A stretch of DNA of 64,000 bases from an uncultured Bulleidia sp. (GTDB taxonomy: Bacteria > Bacillota_I > Bacilli_A > Erysipelotrichales > Erysipelotrichaceae). Positions 43,467 to 52,161 of this stretch are shown piece after piece (position 1 is the stretch's first letter; each line of letters begins with the position of its first letter). The DNA is taken from positions 36,694 to 100,693 of the forward strand of contig CAKVBD010000003.1 of assembly GCA_934725105.1 (NCBI GenBank), written 5' to 3'. Below the pieces are notes generated by a model, which was not told where the DNA came from, made no database searches, and saw nothing but the letters and a program-made list of their open reading frames with translations. The translations under genes were made by a program, and so were the position numbers.

Positions 43467-43871
43467 TCATTTACTAGATTCAGGATCCAATTCTATTGGA
43501 TGCAGTTTACGATCCAACCATAGAATCAACGAAAAATATTTATATGCTTCATAATAATGATCAACATTTTCAAGAAATTCCATATCAACATTATCCATTA
43601 ATTCCTGATTATTATCGAAATCTCTACACCCTATTTTTGTACAGATAATATCTCCATCATATAAAACATTGTCATAATATGCTGGATATGCGATATCATG
43701 CTGGATATCTCCTCCTGCTTCACGAATTATCTGGCAAAGTTCTTCGCTTGGATACAGCTGGATTTTTTCTCTTCTATAATGATGTTTCCAAGGAATGTGA
43801 ATTCTAAAAAATATTAACTGATCAATATATAAACAAATGTGTGAAATCATATTTTCTATCGTTTTCTGCAT
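43467..43871 (-). CDS. Hypothetical protein
   Basis: 134 residues, no signal or clear membrane helix. It has an N-terminal hydrophobic-aromatic stretch (MISHICLYIDQLIFFRIHIPW), a basic HHYRREK and an acidic C-terminal half (ELMDNVDMEFLENVDHYYEAYKYF). No family recognised. The ATG lacks a Shine-Dalgarno; GATAAAGT lies just upstream, as before the HAD gene at 32627. It sits between the flavoprotein and fic genes, after the fic terminator. Confidence 0.55.
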   Translation of the reverse strand: MQKTIENMISHICLYIDQLIFFRIHIPWKHHYRREKIQLYPSEELCQIIREAGGDIQHDIAYPAYYDNVLYDGDIICTKIGCRDFDNNQELMDNVDMEFLENVDHYYEAYKYFSLILWLDRKLHPIELDPESSK

Positions 43872-43909
43872 ACATTTACTTTATCATGTCCTACGCAACA
43901 AAAAAAGCA

Positions 43910-43932
43910 CCTATAAAAGATGCTTTAGGTTA
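43910..43932 (-). terminator. Terminator after fic
   Basis: Minus-strand AAAGCA/TGCTTT hairpin followed by TTTTTTT (approximately 43903-43927). Confidence 0.65.
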
Positions 43933-43994
43933 ATGTTTGAATCATTCACATAAAAATACAACATAATAAAGAAGCCAGTAAAATTTCAAAGAGA

Positions 43995-45041
43995 TTACTT
44001 TAATCTGTAATAATACGTGTTTTTTCCTTTGCCTTCTTTTTTTATTTCTCCTAATGAAATAAGATCTCTAAACGCTTTTTCTATTGAGCTATTGCTAAGT
44101 GTAGGGCAAAGTTCCCGAATATCCTGCTTATTAAAACGACCTATTTTATACATACTTGCTTTTCTTACCATTTCAAGAGCAGAAAGTTTAGTTTCAACGA
44201 GGGAAAAACGATCCCCAAAATCTTTGTAGGCTGCAAGAATGTTTCCAAGTAAATATTTAATGAAAGGAACAACATCCTCAGTTCCCTCATGCCATCCATG
44301 TTGTGCTTGAGAAAGTGCACTATAATACAAATCTTTATTCTCAGCAATTTTTGCTTCCAAGGAAATATATTTTCCAACATAAAAACCATTTCTATATAGA
44401 AGTAACGTGGTTAGAAGACGACTCATTCTTCCATTGCCATCATTAAATGGGTGGATACACAAAAAATCATGAATAAAAACAGGAATAACAATTAGAGGTT
44501 CTACCTCCATATTTCCAATGACACGATTATACTCCTCACAGATTTTGTTCAAGGCTTCCGGTGTTTCAAAAGGTGCAAGAGGAGTAAATAAGGTTTCTAC
44601 ATGTCCATCCGGATATGTTGCACTGATATAATTTTGTACACTTGTAGTTCTACCACCCATAGGGTTATTCATTTGGCTATATAAAATCTTGTGAAGCTGC
44701 AAGATATAGTTTTGAGAAATAGGAATAGCATCAAAATTTTCATGAATAATATTAAGCACATCGCGATAACCGGCAATTTCCTGTTCATCACGATTTTTCG
44801 GAGTTGTCTTCTCTTCTACAAGTTGTTTGATACGAGTGCTTGTAGTGATAATGCCTTCAATAGCATTTGATGCCTCGGTGCTTTGTATTTTTGCTATTTC
44901 TACAAGCTTCTTTAATTCCTGAGGTTTTTGCTTAAGGTACATCTCTTGTTTTCCAGCTTCCTTATAAATAGCAGCAATTAATCCAAGAATATCAGAGTCC
45001 CATTTTTGGTTTTTAATTTCAGAATAATTAAAGTTTCTCAT
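43995..45041 (-). CDS. Fic-family protein with winged-helix C-terminus
   Basis: 348 residues. The catalytic Fic loop is HPFNDGNGRMSR (His197 onwards), fully canonical, so it should transfer AMP or another nucleotide moiety to protein hydroxyls. The N-terminal Fic_N domain carries the class II inhibitory helix SNAIEG (Ser58-Gly63, pattern S/TxxxEG). The last about 60 residues (IGRFNKQDIRELCPTLSNSSIEKAFRDLISLGEIKKEGKGKNTYYY) form a winged helix. The promoter is studded with TAAGGGA repeats, which may be its own operator. No antitoxin gene adjoins; the inhibitory helix is internal. Confidence 0.94.
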   Translation of the reverse strand: MRNFNYSEIKNQKWDSDILGLIAAIYKEAGKQEMYLKQKPQELKKLVEIAKIQSTEASNAIEGIITTSTRIKQLVEEKTTPKNRDEQEIAGYRDVLNIIHENFDAIPISQNYILQLHKILYSQMNNPMGGRTTSVQNYISATYPDGHVETLFTPLAPFETPEALNKICEEYNRVIGNMEVEPLIVIPVFIHDFLCIHPFNDGNGRMSRLLTTLLLYRNGFYVGKYISLEAKIAENKDLYYSALSQAQHGWHEGTEDVVPFIKYLLGNILAAYKDFGDRFSLVETKLSALEMVRKASMYKIGRFNKQDIRELCPTLSNSSIEKAFRDLISLGEIKKEGKGKNTYYYRLK

Positions 45042-45146
45042 TCCCTTATCCCTTCTTCGATTCCCTTATAATATAGCCGAAAATAAGGGAAAAGACAATA
45101 CATTAAGGGGAAAATCCCTTAATAGCATCGAAGATTAAAGGGAAAT
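45041..45146 (-). promoter_or_regulatory. fic promoter with multiple AAGGGA operators
   Basis: Minus-strand -35 TTGTCT, 17 bp and -10 TATATT. It is enclosed by the inverted repeat TTCCCTTAT/ATAAGGGAA (45061-45069, 45083-45091), with a second repeat TTAAGGG/CCCTTAA (45103-45122) upstream. Further AAGGGA copies lie next to the start codon (45041-45060) and at 45137-45142. Such density indicates a specific regulator, perhaps Fic itself through its winged helix. Confidence 0.65.
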
Positions 45147-45310
45147 CTACACAAATCAAATAAACAAAATGCATCTGTCATACTGACCACTCCTCACCGC
45201 AGGCAGTAAGGATTCTGAACTGACAACATTATACAGTAATCGTACATTATTATTATAATCTGATTGTTTATAATATATTTTCAAAATTTTTTTCAAGCTT
45301 ATAATGTGCA
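45147..45310. other. Intergenic spacer without a recognised gene
   Basis: AT-rich stretch between the fic promoter region and the tRNA-Leu terminator. No ORF with a credible RBS, no tRNA-end direct repeat and no transposon end were seen. A frame crossing it (45156-45467) is an artefact of the tRNA. Confidence 0.6.
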
Positions 45311-45336
45311 CAAAAAAAGCCTTACAAGAAGGCTTT
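45311..45336 (-). terminator. Terminator after tRNA-Leu
   Basis: AAAGCCTT/AAGGCTTT hairpin (45316-45336) followed on the minus strand by a T-run. Confidence 0.85.
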
Positions 45337-45340
45337 ACAG

Positions 45341-45422
45341 TGCGGATAACAGGACTTGAACCTGCATGGGTCTCCCCACTAGAACCTGAAACTAGCGCGT
45401 CTGCCAATTCCGCCATATCCGC
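45341..45422 (-). tRNA. tRNA-Leu (anticodon CAG)
   Basis: 82 nt without an encoded CCA. Acceptor GCGGATA pairs with TATCCGC, with A73. The anticodon loop TTCAGGT gives CAG. A long variable arm (TGGGGAGACCCATG) and T-loop GGTTCAAGTCC are present. Pair 31-39 is T-T, slightly unusual. Confidence 0.95.
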
Positions 45423-45482
45423 AAGTGCTAATGTATTATACAAAATTTTTACTAATTTAACAATCAATTTGAGCTTTTAGTC

Positions 45483-45523
45483 AAAAAAAAGAATTTCAGA
45501 TAACATTTCTGAAATTCTTTTTT
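45483..45523 (-). terminator. Terminator after the phospho-beta-glucosidase gene
   Basis: 11-bp stem AGAATTTCAGA/TCTGAAATTCT followed on the minus strand by TTTTTTT. Confidence 0.9.
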
Positions 45524-45526
45524 GTA

Positions 45527-47017
45527 TTATTCTTCAAATAAGGAAGCACCGTTTGTTTCGATGACTTTCTTGTACCAGTAGAATGATTTCTTCTTGTAAC
45601 GGTTGAATGTGCCATTTCCTTCATCATCACAATCAACATAGATAAAACCATATCTTTTAGACATCTGCTTTGTAGATTCAGATACAATGTCAATACAAGC
45701 CCATGATGTATAACCCATTAAATCAACACCATCTTCAACGATTGCATCGTACATTGCCTTCATATGATCTTCATAGTAAGCAATATGAGCATCATCATTA
45801 ACTGTATAGCTGCCATTGCCATCTTCAACAAGTGTTTCTTTCTCACCCAATCCATTTTCAACAATGAATAATGGCTTTCTATAACGATCATAGAGATCAA
45901 CCAATGAAATTCTCAATCCGATTGGATCAGACTGCCAACCCCATTCACTTGCCTGCAAGTATGGATTCTTGATCGCAGTAACTGTATTGCCGGCTGTTGT
46001 CTGTAAGCCTTCTGTATCCTTAGCTACACAGCTAGAAGAATAGTAAGAGAATGAGATGAAGTCTACAGGATACTTCTTCATAACATCTAGATCTTCTTCT
46101 GTCATTTGAATGTTCAATCCATGATTCTTGAATCTAGCTAACAAATAAGAAGGATATTCTCCAAATACCTGTGTATCAGAATAACAGTACGTTGCACGCA
46201 TTCTCTGTTGTGCTTCCAATTGATCTTCTGGCTTACATGTATATGGATAGTATGTAAGTTTTGTTAACATGCATCCAACCTTAGCTTCAGGATCTTTTTC
46301 ATGAATATATTTTGTAGCTAATGCAGATGCTACGAACTGATGATGCATACTCTGGAAAATCACTTCTTCCCAGTTCTTGTCATCAAAACGATCTTTAATC
46401 AATCCACCTGTTGTATATGGGTGACGAATCATAGAGTCAACTTCATTGAATGTCAGCCAGTACTTCACTCTATCACTATAACGATCAACAATTGTATAAA
46501 CATAGTTCATGAAGAAATCAATTGTCTGTCTGTTATACCAGCAATCATATTTCAAACACAGGTTCAGAGGTGGTTCATAATGAGAAATTGTAACGAGTGG
46601 TTCAATATTATATTTCTTTAACTCATTAAATACTTCATCATAGAACTTCAAACCTTCTTCATTCGGTGCAGCATCATCTCCATTTGGATAGATTCTTGAC
46701 CATGCAATAGACATTCTAAATGTCTTGAATCCCATCTCTGCAAATAAAGCAATATCTTCTTTATAGTGATGATAGAAATCAGAACCATGTCTTTTTGGAT
46801 AATGCTTTAAGTCTTCTGGATGCGCTAAAGCTTCTTCAATATCCTTGCTTAAAACTTCATTCTGTTTTGCATAGTTAGTAACATCAACATCTAAATGGCT
46901 TCTAGCACAGTCAGAAACTGACCATCCTTTTCCACCTTCATTCCATCCACCTTCATACTGGTTAGCAGCAGTGGCACCGCCCCAAAGGAATCCTTCAGGA
47001 AATACTTTTTTGTCCAT
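45527..47017 (-). CDS. 6-phospho-beta-glucosidase, GH1
   Basis: Hydrolyses phosphorylated beta-glucosides delivered by a PTS. 496 residues of glycoside hydrolase family 1. N-terminus FPEGFLWGGATAANQYEGGW, acid/base Glu in WLTFNEVDSM, nucleophile Glu in FIVENGLG, and the C-terminal YGFIYVDCDDEGNGTFNRYKKKSFYWYKKVI typical of phospho-glucosidases. AAAGAGGT precedes the ATG. Cotranscribed behind the cellobiose-type EIIC gene and divergent from a LysR gene. It may also serve the bglP permease, which has no glucosidase nearby. Confidence 0.95.
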   Translation of the reverse strand: MDKKVFPEGFLWGGATAANQYEGGWNEGGKGWSVSDCARSHLDVDVTNYAKQNEVLSKDIEEALAHPEDLKHYPKRHGSDFYHHYKEDIALFAEMGFKTFRMSIAWSRIYPNGDDAAPNEEGLKFYDEVFNELKKYNIEPLVTISHYEPPLNLCLKYDCWYNRQTIDFFMNYVYTIVDRYSDRVKYWLTFNEVDSMIRHPYTTGGLIKDRFDDKNWEEVIFQSMHHQFVASALATKYIHEKDPEAKVGCMLTKLTYYPYTCKPEDQLEAQQRMRATYCYSDTQVFGEYPSYLLARFKNHGLNIQMTEEDLDVMKKYPVDFISFSYYSSSCVAKDTEGLQTTAGNTVTAIKNPYLQASEWGWQSDPIGLRISLVDLYDRYRKPLFIVENGLGEKETLVEDGNGSYTVNDDAHIAYYEDHMKAMYDAIVEDGVDLMGYTSWACIDIVSESTKQMSKRYGFIYVDCDDEGNGTFNRYKKKSFYWYKKVIETNGASLFEE

Positions 47018-47084
47018 ATTTTACCTCTTTTAAGAAAGGGCATATTTCTATGCCCTATTTGTTATTTTAATGATACTACATTAT

Positions 47085-48401
47085 TCAGCAGTTTTTTTCT
47101 TGTTCTGCCTGTTTATTTGAAATGAGTACGAATGGTGTGTAGATCAAGAATGAGATCAACACAGCTAAGATCTGTGTAATAACAGCACCGAAGCTGCCAC
47201 CAGAAGCCATGAATGCCATGAGTCCAGGAGGAGTTGTCCAAGGAGCGTTAACTACCATTCTTCCACAGAAACCAATAGATGTCATGAAATAACCGAATGC
47301 ACTTGTAACAACTGGAGCAATCATGAATGGAATACCCATGATTGGATTCATAACAATTGGAAGACCGAATGTAACTGGTTCATTGATATTGAATATTCCA
47401 CATGGAATAGAGAGCTTTGCGATAGAACGGTAATCTTCACGCTTAGAGAAGATCAAGATTGCAAGCAATAAGCCACCTGTAATACCTGCACCTGTAACAG
47501 TTGCAAAGTTAGACATGAATGGTGTTGAAATAATATTTGGAATTGCTTCTCCAGCTGCGTATGCTGCTTCATTTTCAGCAAATGCTGCAAGTAATACTGG
47601 TTCATAGACAGCCTTGAGTGTCTGTGTTCCATGGATACCGAAGAACCAGAGTAATACTGTACAGAAGATCAAGAACAAGAATCCTGGTAAGCCTGTCAAG
47701 ACATTCTTGAGAGGTGTCTGGATGAAGTTTGTAATTGCCTGGAATAATGTTACGTTTAATAATAATTCAAATGCGAAACCAACAGCCGCAATAACGAAAA
47801 TTGTAATAAATGCTGGGAATAATACAGCAAATGATCTAGCAATATTTGGTGGGACACTATCTGGCATATGAATTTCTAATTTACCAGATTCAACAAGCTT
47901 CACATAGATCAATGCAGAGAAGATACCACAAAGCATTGCTACGAAAAGCCCCTTTGCACTTGTGTAGTCACTAGATAATACGTTAGCAACAATAACTTCT
48001 TCACCACTTTCTAAAGCAGTCGCAGTAACAGAAGTTGCACATAGAGAAATAAATGCACCTAAGGCTGTAATAGAAACAACCTTATCCTTGTTGTTAAAGC
48101 TTTCAGCTACCTTAGCAGAAAGAAGAATAACAACACCAATAGACATCATATTCATTGTTCCATAGTTTGCCGCAACAAATAATGGCTTGAATAGACCCAG
48201 CCAGGAAAGACCTGGAACATTTGCTAAAGACATATAGCCTGGTGTTGTATTACATACAACGTTTGAGAATAATGTACAGAAAGAACCAACAATGATAATT
48301 GGCATTAAATCCGTGAATGCATCACGGATCGCTGCTAGATAGCGATTGTTACCAATCTTAGCAGCAACCGTCAACATGACGTTCATAAATTTTTCGTTCA
48401 T
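47085..48401 (-). CDS. PTS system cellobiose/diacetylchitobiose-type EIIC
   Basis: Membrane permease domain of a lactose/cellobiose-class PTS. 438 residues, about ten helices. Signature parts: AAIRDAFTDLMPIIIVGSFCTLF, FFGIHGTQTLKAVYEPVL, IPCGIFNINEPVTFGLPIVMNPIMGIPF and NAPWTTPPGLMAFMASGG. AAAGGGG lies before the ATG. The EIIA and EIIB subunits are not in the window, so it must borrow them from another locus. First gene of the operon with the GH1 enzyme. Confidence 0.95.
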   Translation of the reverse strand: MNEKFMNVMLTVAAKIGNNRYLAAIRDAFTDLMPIIIVGSFCTLFSNVVCNTTPGYMSLANVPGLSWLGLFKPLFVAANYGTMNMMSIGVVILLSAKVAESFNNKDKVVSITALGAFISLCATSVTATALESGEEVIVANVLSSDYTSAKGLFVAMLCGIFSALIYVKLVESGKLEIHMPDSVPPNIARSFAVLFPAFITIFVIAAVGFAFELLLNVTLFQAITNFIQTPLKNVLTGLPGFLFLIFCTVLLWFFGIHGTQTLKAVYEPVLLAAFAENEAAYAAGEAIPNIISTPFMSNFATVTGAGITGGLLLAILIFSKREDYRSIAKLSIPCGIFNINEPVTFGLPIVMNPIMGIPFMIAPVVTSAFGYFMTSIGFCGRMVVNAPWTTPPGLMAFMASGGSFGAVITQILAVLISFLIYTPFVLISNKQAEQEKNC

Positions 48402-48473
48402 TTAAGAAACCCCTTTCAATGTCTTTCATTTTACATTGTATATAGATTATAAAAATGATATTTTAGATATAAT

Positions 48474-48497
48474 AAATATATTAAATTTTATATATTT
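48474..48497 (+). promoter_or_regulatory. AT-rich palindrome before the LysR gene, possible autoregulatory site
   Basis: Perfect 8-bp arms AAATATAT/ATATATTT around TAAATTTT, ending 1 nt before the GGAGG of the regulator. Low complexity makes it only a candidate. Confidence 0.35.
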
Positions 48498-48510
48498 TGG
48501 AGGAAATATT

Positions 48511-49404
48511 ATGGATTTGGATGATTTTAAAGCTTTTTTGGCTATTTACAAACATGGCAGTATTTCTAAAGCCGCAACTTCTTTATATATGAACCAAAGC
48601 AATCTTTCCAGTAAAATACAAAAATTAGAGAAAGAAATTGGTGCTGAATTATTCGTAAGAGGTAGAGGAAGACATTCCATTGAATTAACAAACCAAGGGG
48701 AAAAGTTTCTATTAATTGCTCAGCAGATTGAAAACTCTATTGGACAAGTCAAGCAGTTAAAGTATGAAGGCAAGAAACAATTTCTTTCTGTTGCTTCTAA
48801 TGATTCAACAAATCTTTTTACATTGGTTCCATTCTATAAGCAATTCATGAAAAAACATCCAGATATTGCCTTGGCAATTCATACATATCATACAACAGAA
48901 GTCTATAATAAACTGACGCAGAATCAGTTTGATATTGGTATTGTGACTTTCAAGAAGAAACAATATGATGTGCAGACAGAACTCATCTATAAAGAGCCAA
49001 CATTTCTCATTACACCAAGATCTTCCAAATACTACAATGGCATTGATGCGAAAGATCTGCCTGCAGAAAAAGAAGTCTGCATCCGATGGAATGAATATTT
49101 CAATGCATGGCATGATGAAATCTGGGGAAAGAATAATTACTATGCACGTGTATCAAATGGGACGGATCTTACAAACTATATGGATGAAGAAGGCATGTGG
49201 TCAATTGTTACGCTTTCCGTTGCTCTACAGTTGATAGAAACGCATCCGCTTTCTATCTATTCTTTGAAAGAAGAACCGCCAAAGATTCACTATTATATCG
49301 CAAAAAAAGAAAGAAAATATCAATCCGAAGCTGTTGATATTTTCCTTCAAGAATTACATGATTTCATTAATCATAATATTAACATTGAACCTGTGATTGA
49401 TTAA
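48511..49404 (+). CDS. LysR-family regulator of the beta-glucoside operon
   Basis: 297 residues from ATG 48511 (GGAGG 7 nt upstream; the frame opens at 48436). N-terminal helix-turn-helix DFKAFLAIYKHGSISKAATSLYMNQSNLSSKIQKLEKEIGAELF and a LysR substrate-binding domain with SVASNDSTNLFTLVPFYKQF and FDIGIVTFKKK. It is divergent from the EIIC-GH1 operon, the standard LysR arrangement, so it likely controls it. Its 3' end overlaps the HAD gene on the other strand by 26 nt. Confidence 0.93.
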   Translation: MDLDDFKAFLAIYKHGSISKAATSLYMNQSNLSSKIQKLEKEIGAELFVRGRGRHSIELTNQGEKFLLIAQQIENSIGQVKQLKYEGKKQFLSVASNDSTNLFTLVPFYKQFMKKHPDIALAIHTYHTTEVYNKLTQNQFDIGIVTFKKKQYDVQTELIYKEPTFLITPRSSKYYNGIDAKDLPAEKEVCIRWNEYFNAWHDEIWGKNNYYARVSNGTDLTNYMDEEGMWSIVTLSVALQLIETHPLSIYSLKEEPPKIHYYIAKKERKYQSEAVDIFLQELHDFINHNINIEPVID

Positions 49405-49879
49405 GCAGAATCTGTTCTGCTTTTTCTTTTGCTGCAGAGTCAAATCCAATAAACGGATTTGTCTGTACCTGATAGTTTTCGTAGCAGGAAATTGGAATAT
49501 CATCTAATATGATCCATTTTGTATATTGTGGATGCAGTCTCAGATATCTTTGAATTTCTTCTTCCCGTGTATGACTCCAGTTAAGTTCTGTTGTATCTTT
49601 TACCATATGATAATTGTGAAATCCATGTTGTCTTAGATATTTTCTACAGAAAGATAAACCTGAAAATCTCCATGTTGATGATATTACAATATCCATATGC
49701 TTTCCTTCACAGAACTGATTTAACATAGCAATACAATTCACATCACAGAAATCAAAAGAATCAGGATCTTTATATGCATTCCTTTCTCTTTCTGTACCCT
49801 CTTTCAAAAATGTATTGATCACACCATCAAAATCCAGAAACATACAAATATGATTCTTATTCAGCAGTTTTCTGATCAT
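49379..49879 (-). CDS. HAD-fold protein of the Swiss-Army-Knife (HAD_SAK) type
   Basis: 166 residues. Motif I FLDFDGVINTF, then VISSTWRFSG and a Thr in KDTTELNW, and IILDDIPI. The ISSTWR segment and LDxDGVI start mark the HAD_SAK family, which elsewhere is linked to RNA repair polynucleotide kinase/phosphatase fusions. It overlaps the P-type ATPase gene by 23 nt, with AAAGGTG 9 nt before the ATG, so it is translationally coupled to it. RNA-repair activity is only family inference. Confidence 0.82.
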   Translation of the reverse strand: MIRKLLNKNHICMFLDFDGVINTFLKEGTERERNAYKDPDSFDFCDVNCIAMLNQFCEGKHMDIVISSTWRFSGLSFCRKYLRQHGFHNYHMVKDTTELNWSHTREEEIQRYLRLHPQYTKWIILDDIPISCYENYQVQTNPFIGFDSAAKEKAEQILLNQSQVQC

Positions 49880-52157
49880 ATAGATTTACACCTTTCGTCA
49901 AAACATAGATTACAACTGGTTCTACAATGATACCCGTAAAAAACAGCCATGCATCTTTCCACTGTATCGATACATTGATAATCGATTCAAAACATACCAG
50001 GCATGCACCAAGCAATATACTCATACATCCAATCACAAGCAATCTTCTTTTTGTAAATGGCTGATATACTTTCAACAATGTCCAAAGATATACATATCCA
50101 CTCAAGAATACAAAGATTCCATAAAATCTTAGTTCACTGATAGAATACATTCGTTTGAAATGCATACAAAGAAATGCCGCAAGAAACACAGTCAAACTGC
50201 TAGGCAATGCTTTTAGAAATGCATTCCTTAAAAACTTTCCCTGAATTCTTTCAAAACTAGGTTCCATCTGTAAAATAAATGTTGGTATTCCTACACCAAT
50301 CGCACTGATCAATGTTAAATGAATCGGAAGAAACGGGTATGCATTTCTTGTACAGATAACATATAGCGTCAAAAGAAATGAAAAGACAGTTTTCACTAAA
50401 TACATTGAAGAAGCTCTAGAAATATTATTGATCACTCTTCTGCCTTCATTTACAATCGAAGGAATTTTAGAAAAGTCATTGTCCATAAGAATGATATTCG
50501 CTGTATTTTTCGCAGCACTGGAGGCATCTTTGATAGAAATTGAGACATCCGCAACTTTAAGTGCAGGCACATCATTCACACCATCTCCACTCATCAAAAC
50601 AATTTTTCCTTGTTTCTGCATTGCGCATACAAGCTGCTTCTTTTCTTCTGGTCTGACTCTTCCAAAAATCGTATAGTTTGCTGCCAGTGCATCCATACTT
50701 TCATAAGAACGTGATACATCAACATAATGTTCACTATTATCTACTCCAGCCATCTTTGCTAAAGAGGCTACCGTTTTTGGATCATCTCCAGAAATCATAC
50801 AGACTTGTATGTTCTGTTTTTTGAAATACGCAATAATTTCTTTTGCATTTTTACGCATTTCATCCTGAATCACAACCAAAGCGATGATAGACATAGCATC
50901 GCTAGAATCAATTGTTTCTTCCTGACGAAAACCAACCGCAAGAACTCTTTTGCCTTGTTGTGTATAGAAATCAATTTTTGCCTGCAAAGATGCATCTGCT
51001 TCTTCACATAGATATGAATAAGCACCAACATAAAGTGTACCTTTTCCTTTTAATACTTTCGCAGCATATTTTCTTTTAGAAGAAAATGGAAGTGTTTCAC
51101 CTAATGCATATGCATGATTCACATCAAAGTATTTCAGCAATGCCTGACTTGTCTGATTGAATGCTTCTTCATTCTGTAAATAAGAGCCAAGCAATGTATT
51201 GACTTCATTCTTATCATTTCCTAGATATTCAACATGCACAACATTCATATTTCCAGTTGTTAATGTACCTGTTTTATCAAAGCATACAGTATTCACTCTT
51301 GCGAGTGCTTCAATGGAAAAAAGATCCTGAATCAATACATGATTTTTAGATTCTCTAATGGTTGATACAGCCAAAGCAATTGTTGTTAATACAACAAGTC
51401 CTTCTGGAATCATTCCAACAAGTGCCGCAATTGTTTTCAACAATGCATCCTGCATTGTTAAATGCATGAACATATACTGTGTTAAAAATAACAATGCACC
51501 TGCAGGAATAATACAGATAGATATGATCTTGATCATCTTTTCCAGATCTTGATGCAGGCAAGAACTTGCTGGGGATTCTTTGGAAGCATCTTCAATCATG
51601 CGATAGATAATACATTGCTTTGAAACATGCTCAACTTTCACAAGTACTTTGCCAGACGTCAAGTTTGTTCCCGCATAGATAAAATCATTCACTTGTTTTT
51701 CAACAAGCTGTGATTCCCCACTGATTGAGCTTTCATCAGCTTCACCATTGCCATCAAGAACAATACCATCCACAGGAAACTGCATCCCACTTACGATTTC
51801 AATCAAATCATCAACAACAATTTCTTCCAAACTAATAGAAACCCATTCCCCATCTCTTTTCACTTTGATTGTATCTTCCATAAGAAAAGAAAGACGATCT
51901 AGCAGTTTTTTGGATTTCATCTGCTGGTAAATGCCAATACATGCATTAAAGATTACCGTTCCAAGAAATAATCCATTCTTGATTTTTCCTGTCAGTAAAA
52001 CAAGAATAAACAAAATGAGATTGATAAAATTGAAATATGTAAATACATTCTGACGAATGATCTGTGCATTTGATTTTGTCAGTTTCTTTACTTTTTCATT
52101 ATTGAGATGTTTTTCAAATCGTTCCTGAACCTGTTTTGATGATAATCCTTCATACAT
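49857..52157 (-). CDS. P-type cation ATPase, CtpE-like
   Basis: 766-residue P-type ATPase with about ten helices. Motifs: actuator SGES (146-149), PEGL in helix 4 (251-254), phospho-acceptor Asp294 in DKTGTLTTG, nucleotide domain, and hinge MSGDGVNDVPALKVADV. PEGLVVLTTIALAVSTIRESKNHVLIQDLFSIEALARV is like the CtpE group, for which calcium uptake has been proposed in mycobacteria; no heavy-metal domain or CPx motif is present. It begins 4 nt after the PfkB-like gene. Ion specificity is not certain. Confidence 0.92.
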   Translation of the reverse strand: MYEGLSSKQVQERFEKHLNNEKVKKLTKSNAQIIRQNVFTYFNFINLILFILVLLTGKIKNGLFLGTVIFNACIGIYQQMKSKKLLDRLSFLMEDTIKVKRDGEWVSISLEEIVVDDLIEIVSGMQFPVDGIVLDGNGEADESSISGESQLVEKQVNDFIYAGTNLTSGKVLVKVEHVSKQCIIYRMIEDASKESPASSCLHQDLEKMIKIISICIIPAGALLFLTQYMFMHLTMQDALLKTIAALVGMIPEGLVVLTTIALAVSTIRESKNHVLIQDLFSIEALARVNTVCFDKTGTLTTGNMNVVHVEYLGNDKNEVNTLLGSYLQNEEAFNQTSQALLKYFDVNHAYALGETLPFSSKRKYAAKVLKGKGTLYVGAYSYLCEEADASLQAKIDFYTQQGKRVLAVGFRQEETIDSSDAMSIIALVVIQDEMRKNAKEIIAYFKKQNIQVCMISGDDPKTVASLAKMAGVDNSEHYVDVSRSYESMDALAANYTIFGRVRPEEKKQLVCAMQKQGKIVLMSGDGVNDVPALKVADVSISIKDASSAAKNTANIILMDNDFSKIPSIVNEGRRVINNISRASSMYLVKTVFSFLLTLYVICTRNAYPFLPIHLTLISAIGVGIPTFILQMEPSFERIQGKFLRNAFLKALPSSLTVFLAAFLCMHFKRMYSISELRFYGIFVFLSGYVYLWTLLKVYQPFTKRRLLVIGCMSILLGACLVCFESIINVSIQWKDAWLFFTGIIVEPVVIYVLTKGVNLYDQKTAE

Positions 52158-52161
52158 AGTT

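Noticed and set aside
43900..45422. Possible genomic island inserted at tRNA-Leu carrying fic
   Set aside because: No integrase, no direct repeat of the tRNA 3' end and normal base composition.
45156..45467. 103-residue minus-strand ORF containing MAELADALVSGSSGETHAGSSPV
   Set aside because: It is the translation of the tRNA-Leu gene and flanks, a well-known artefact; no RBS and no real protein.
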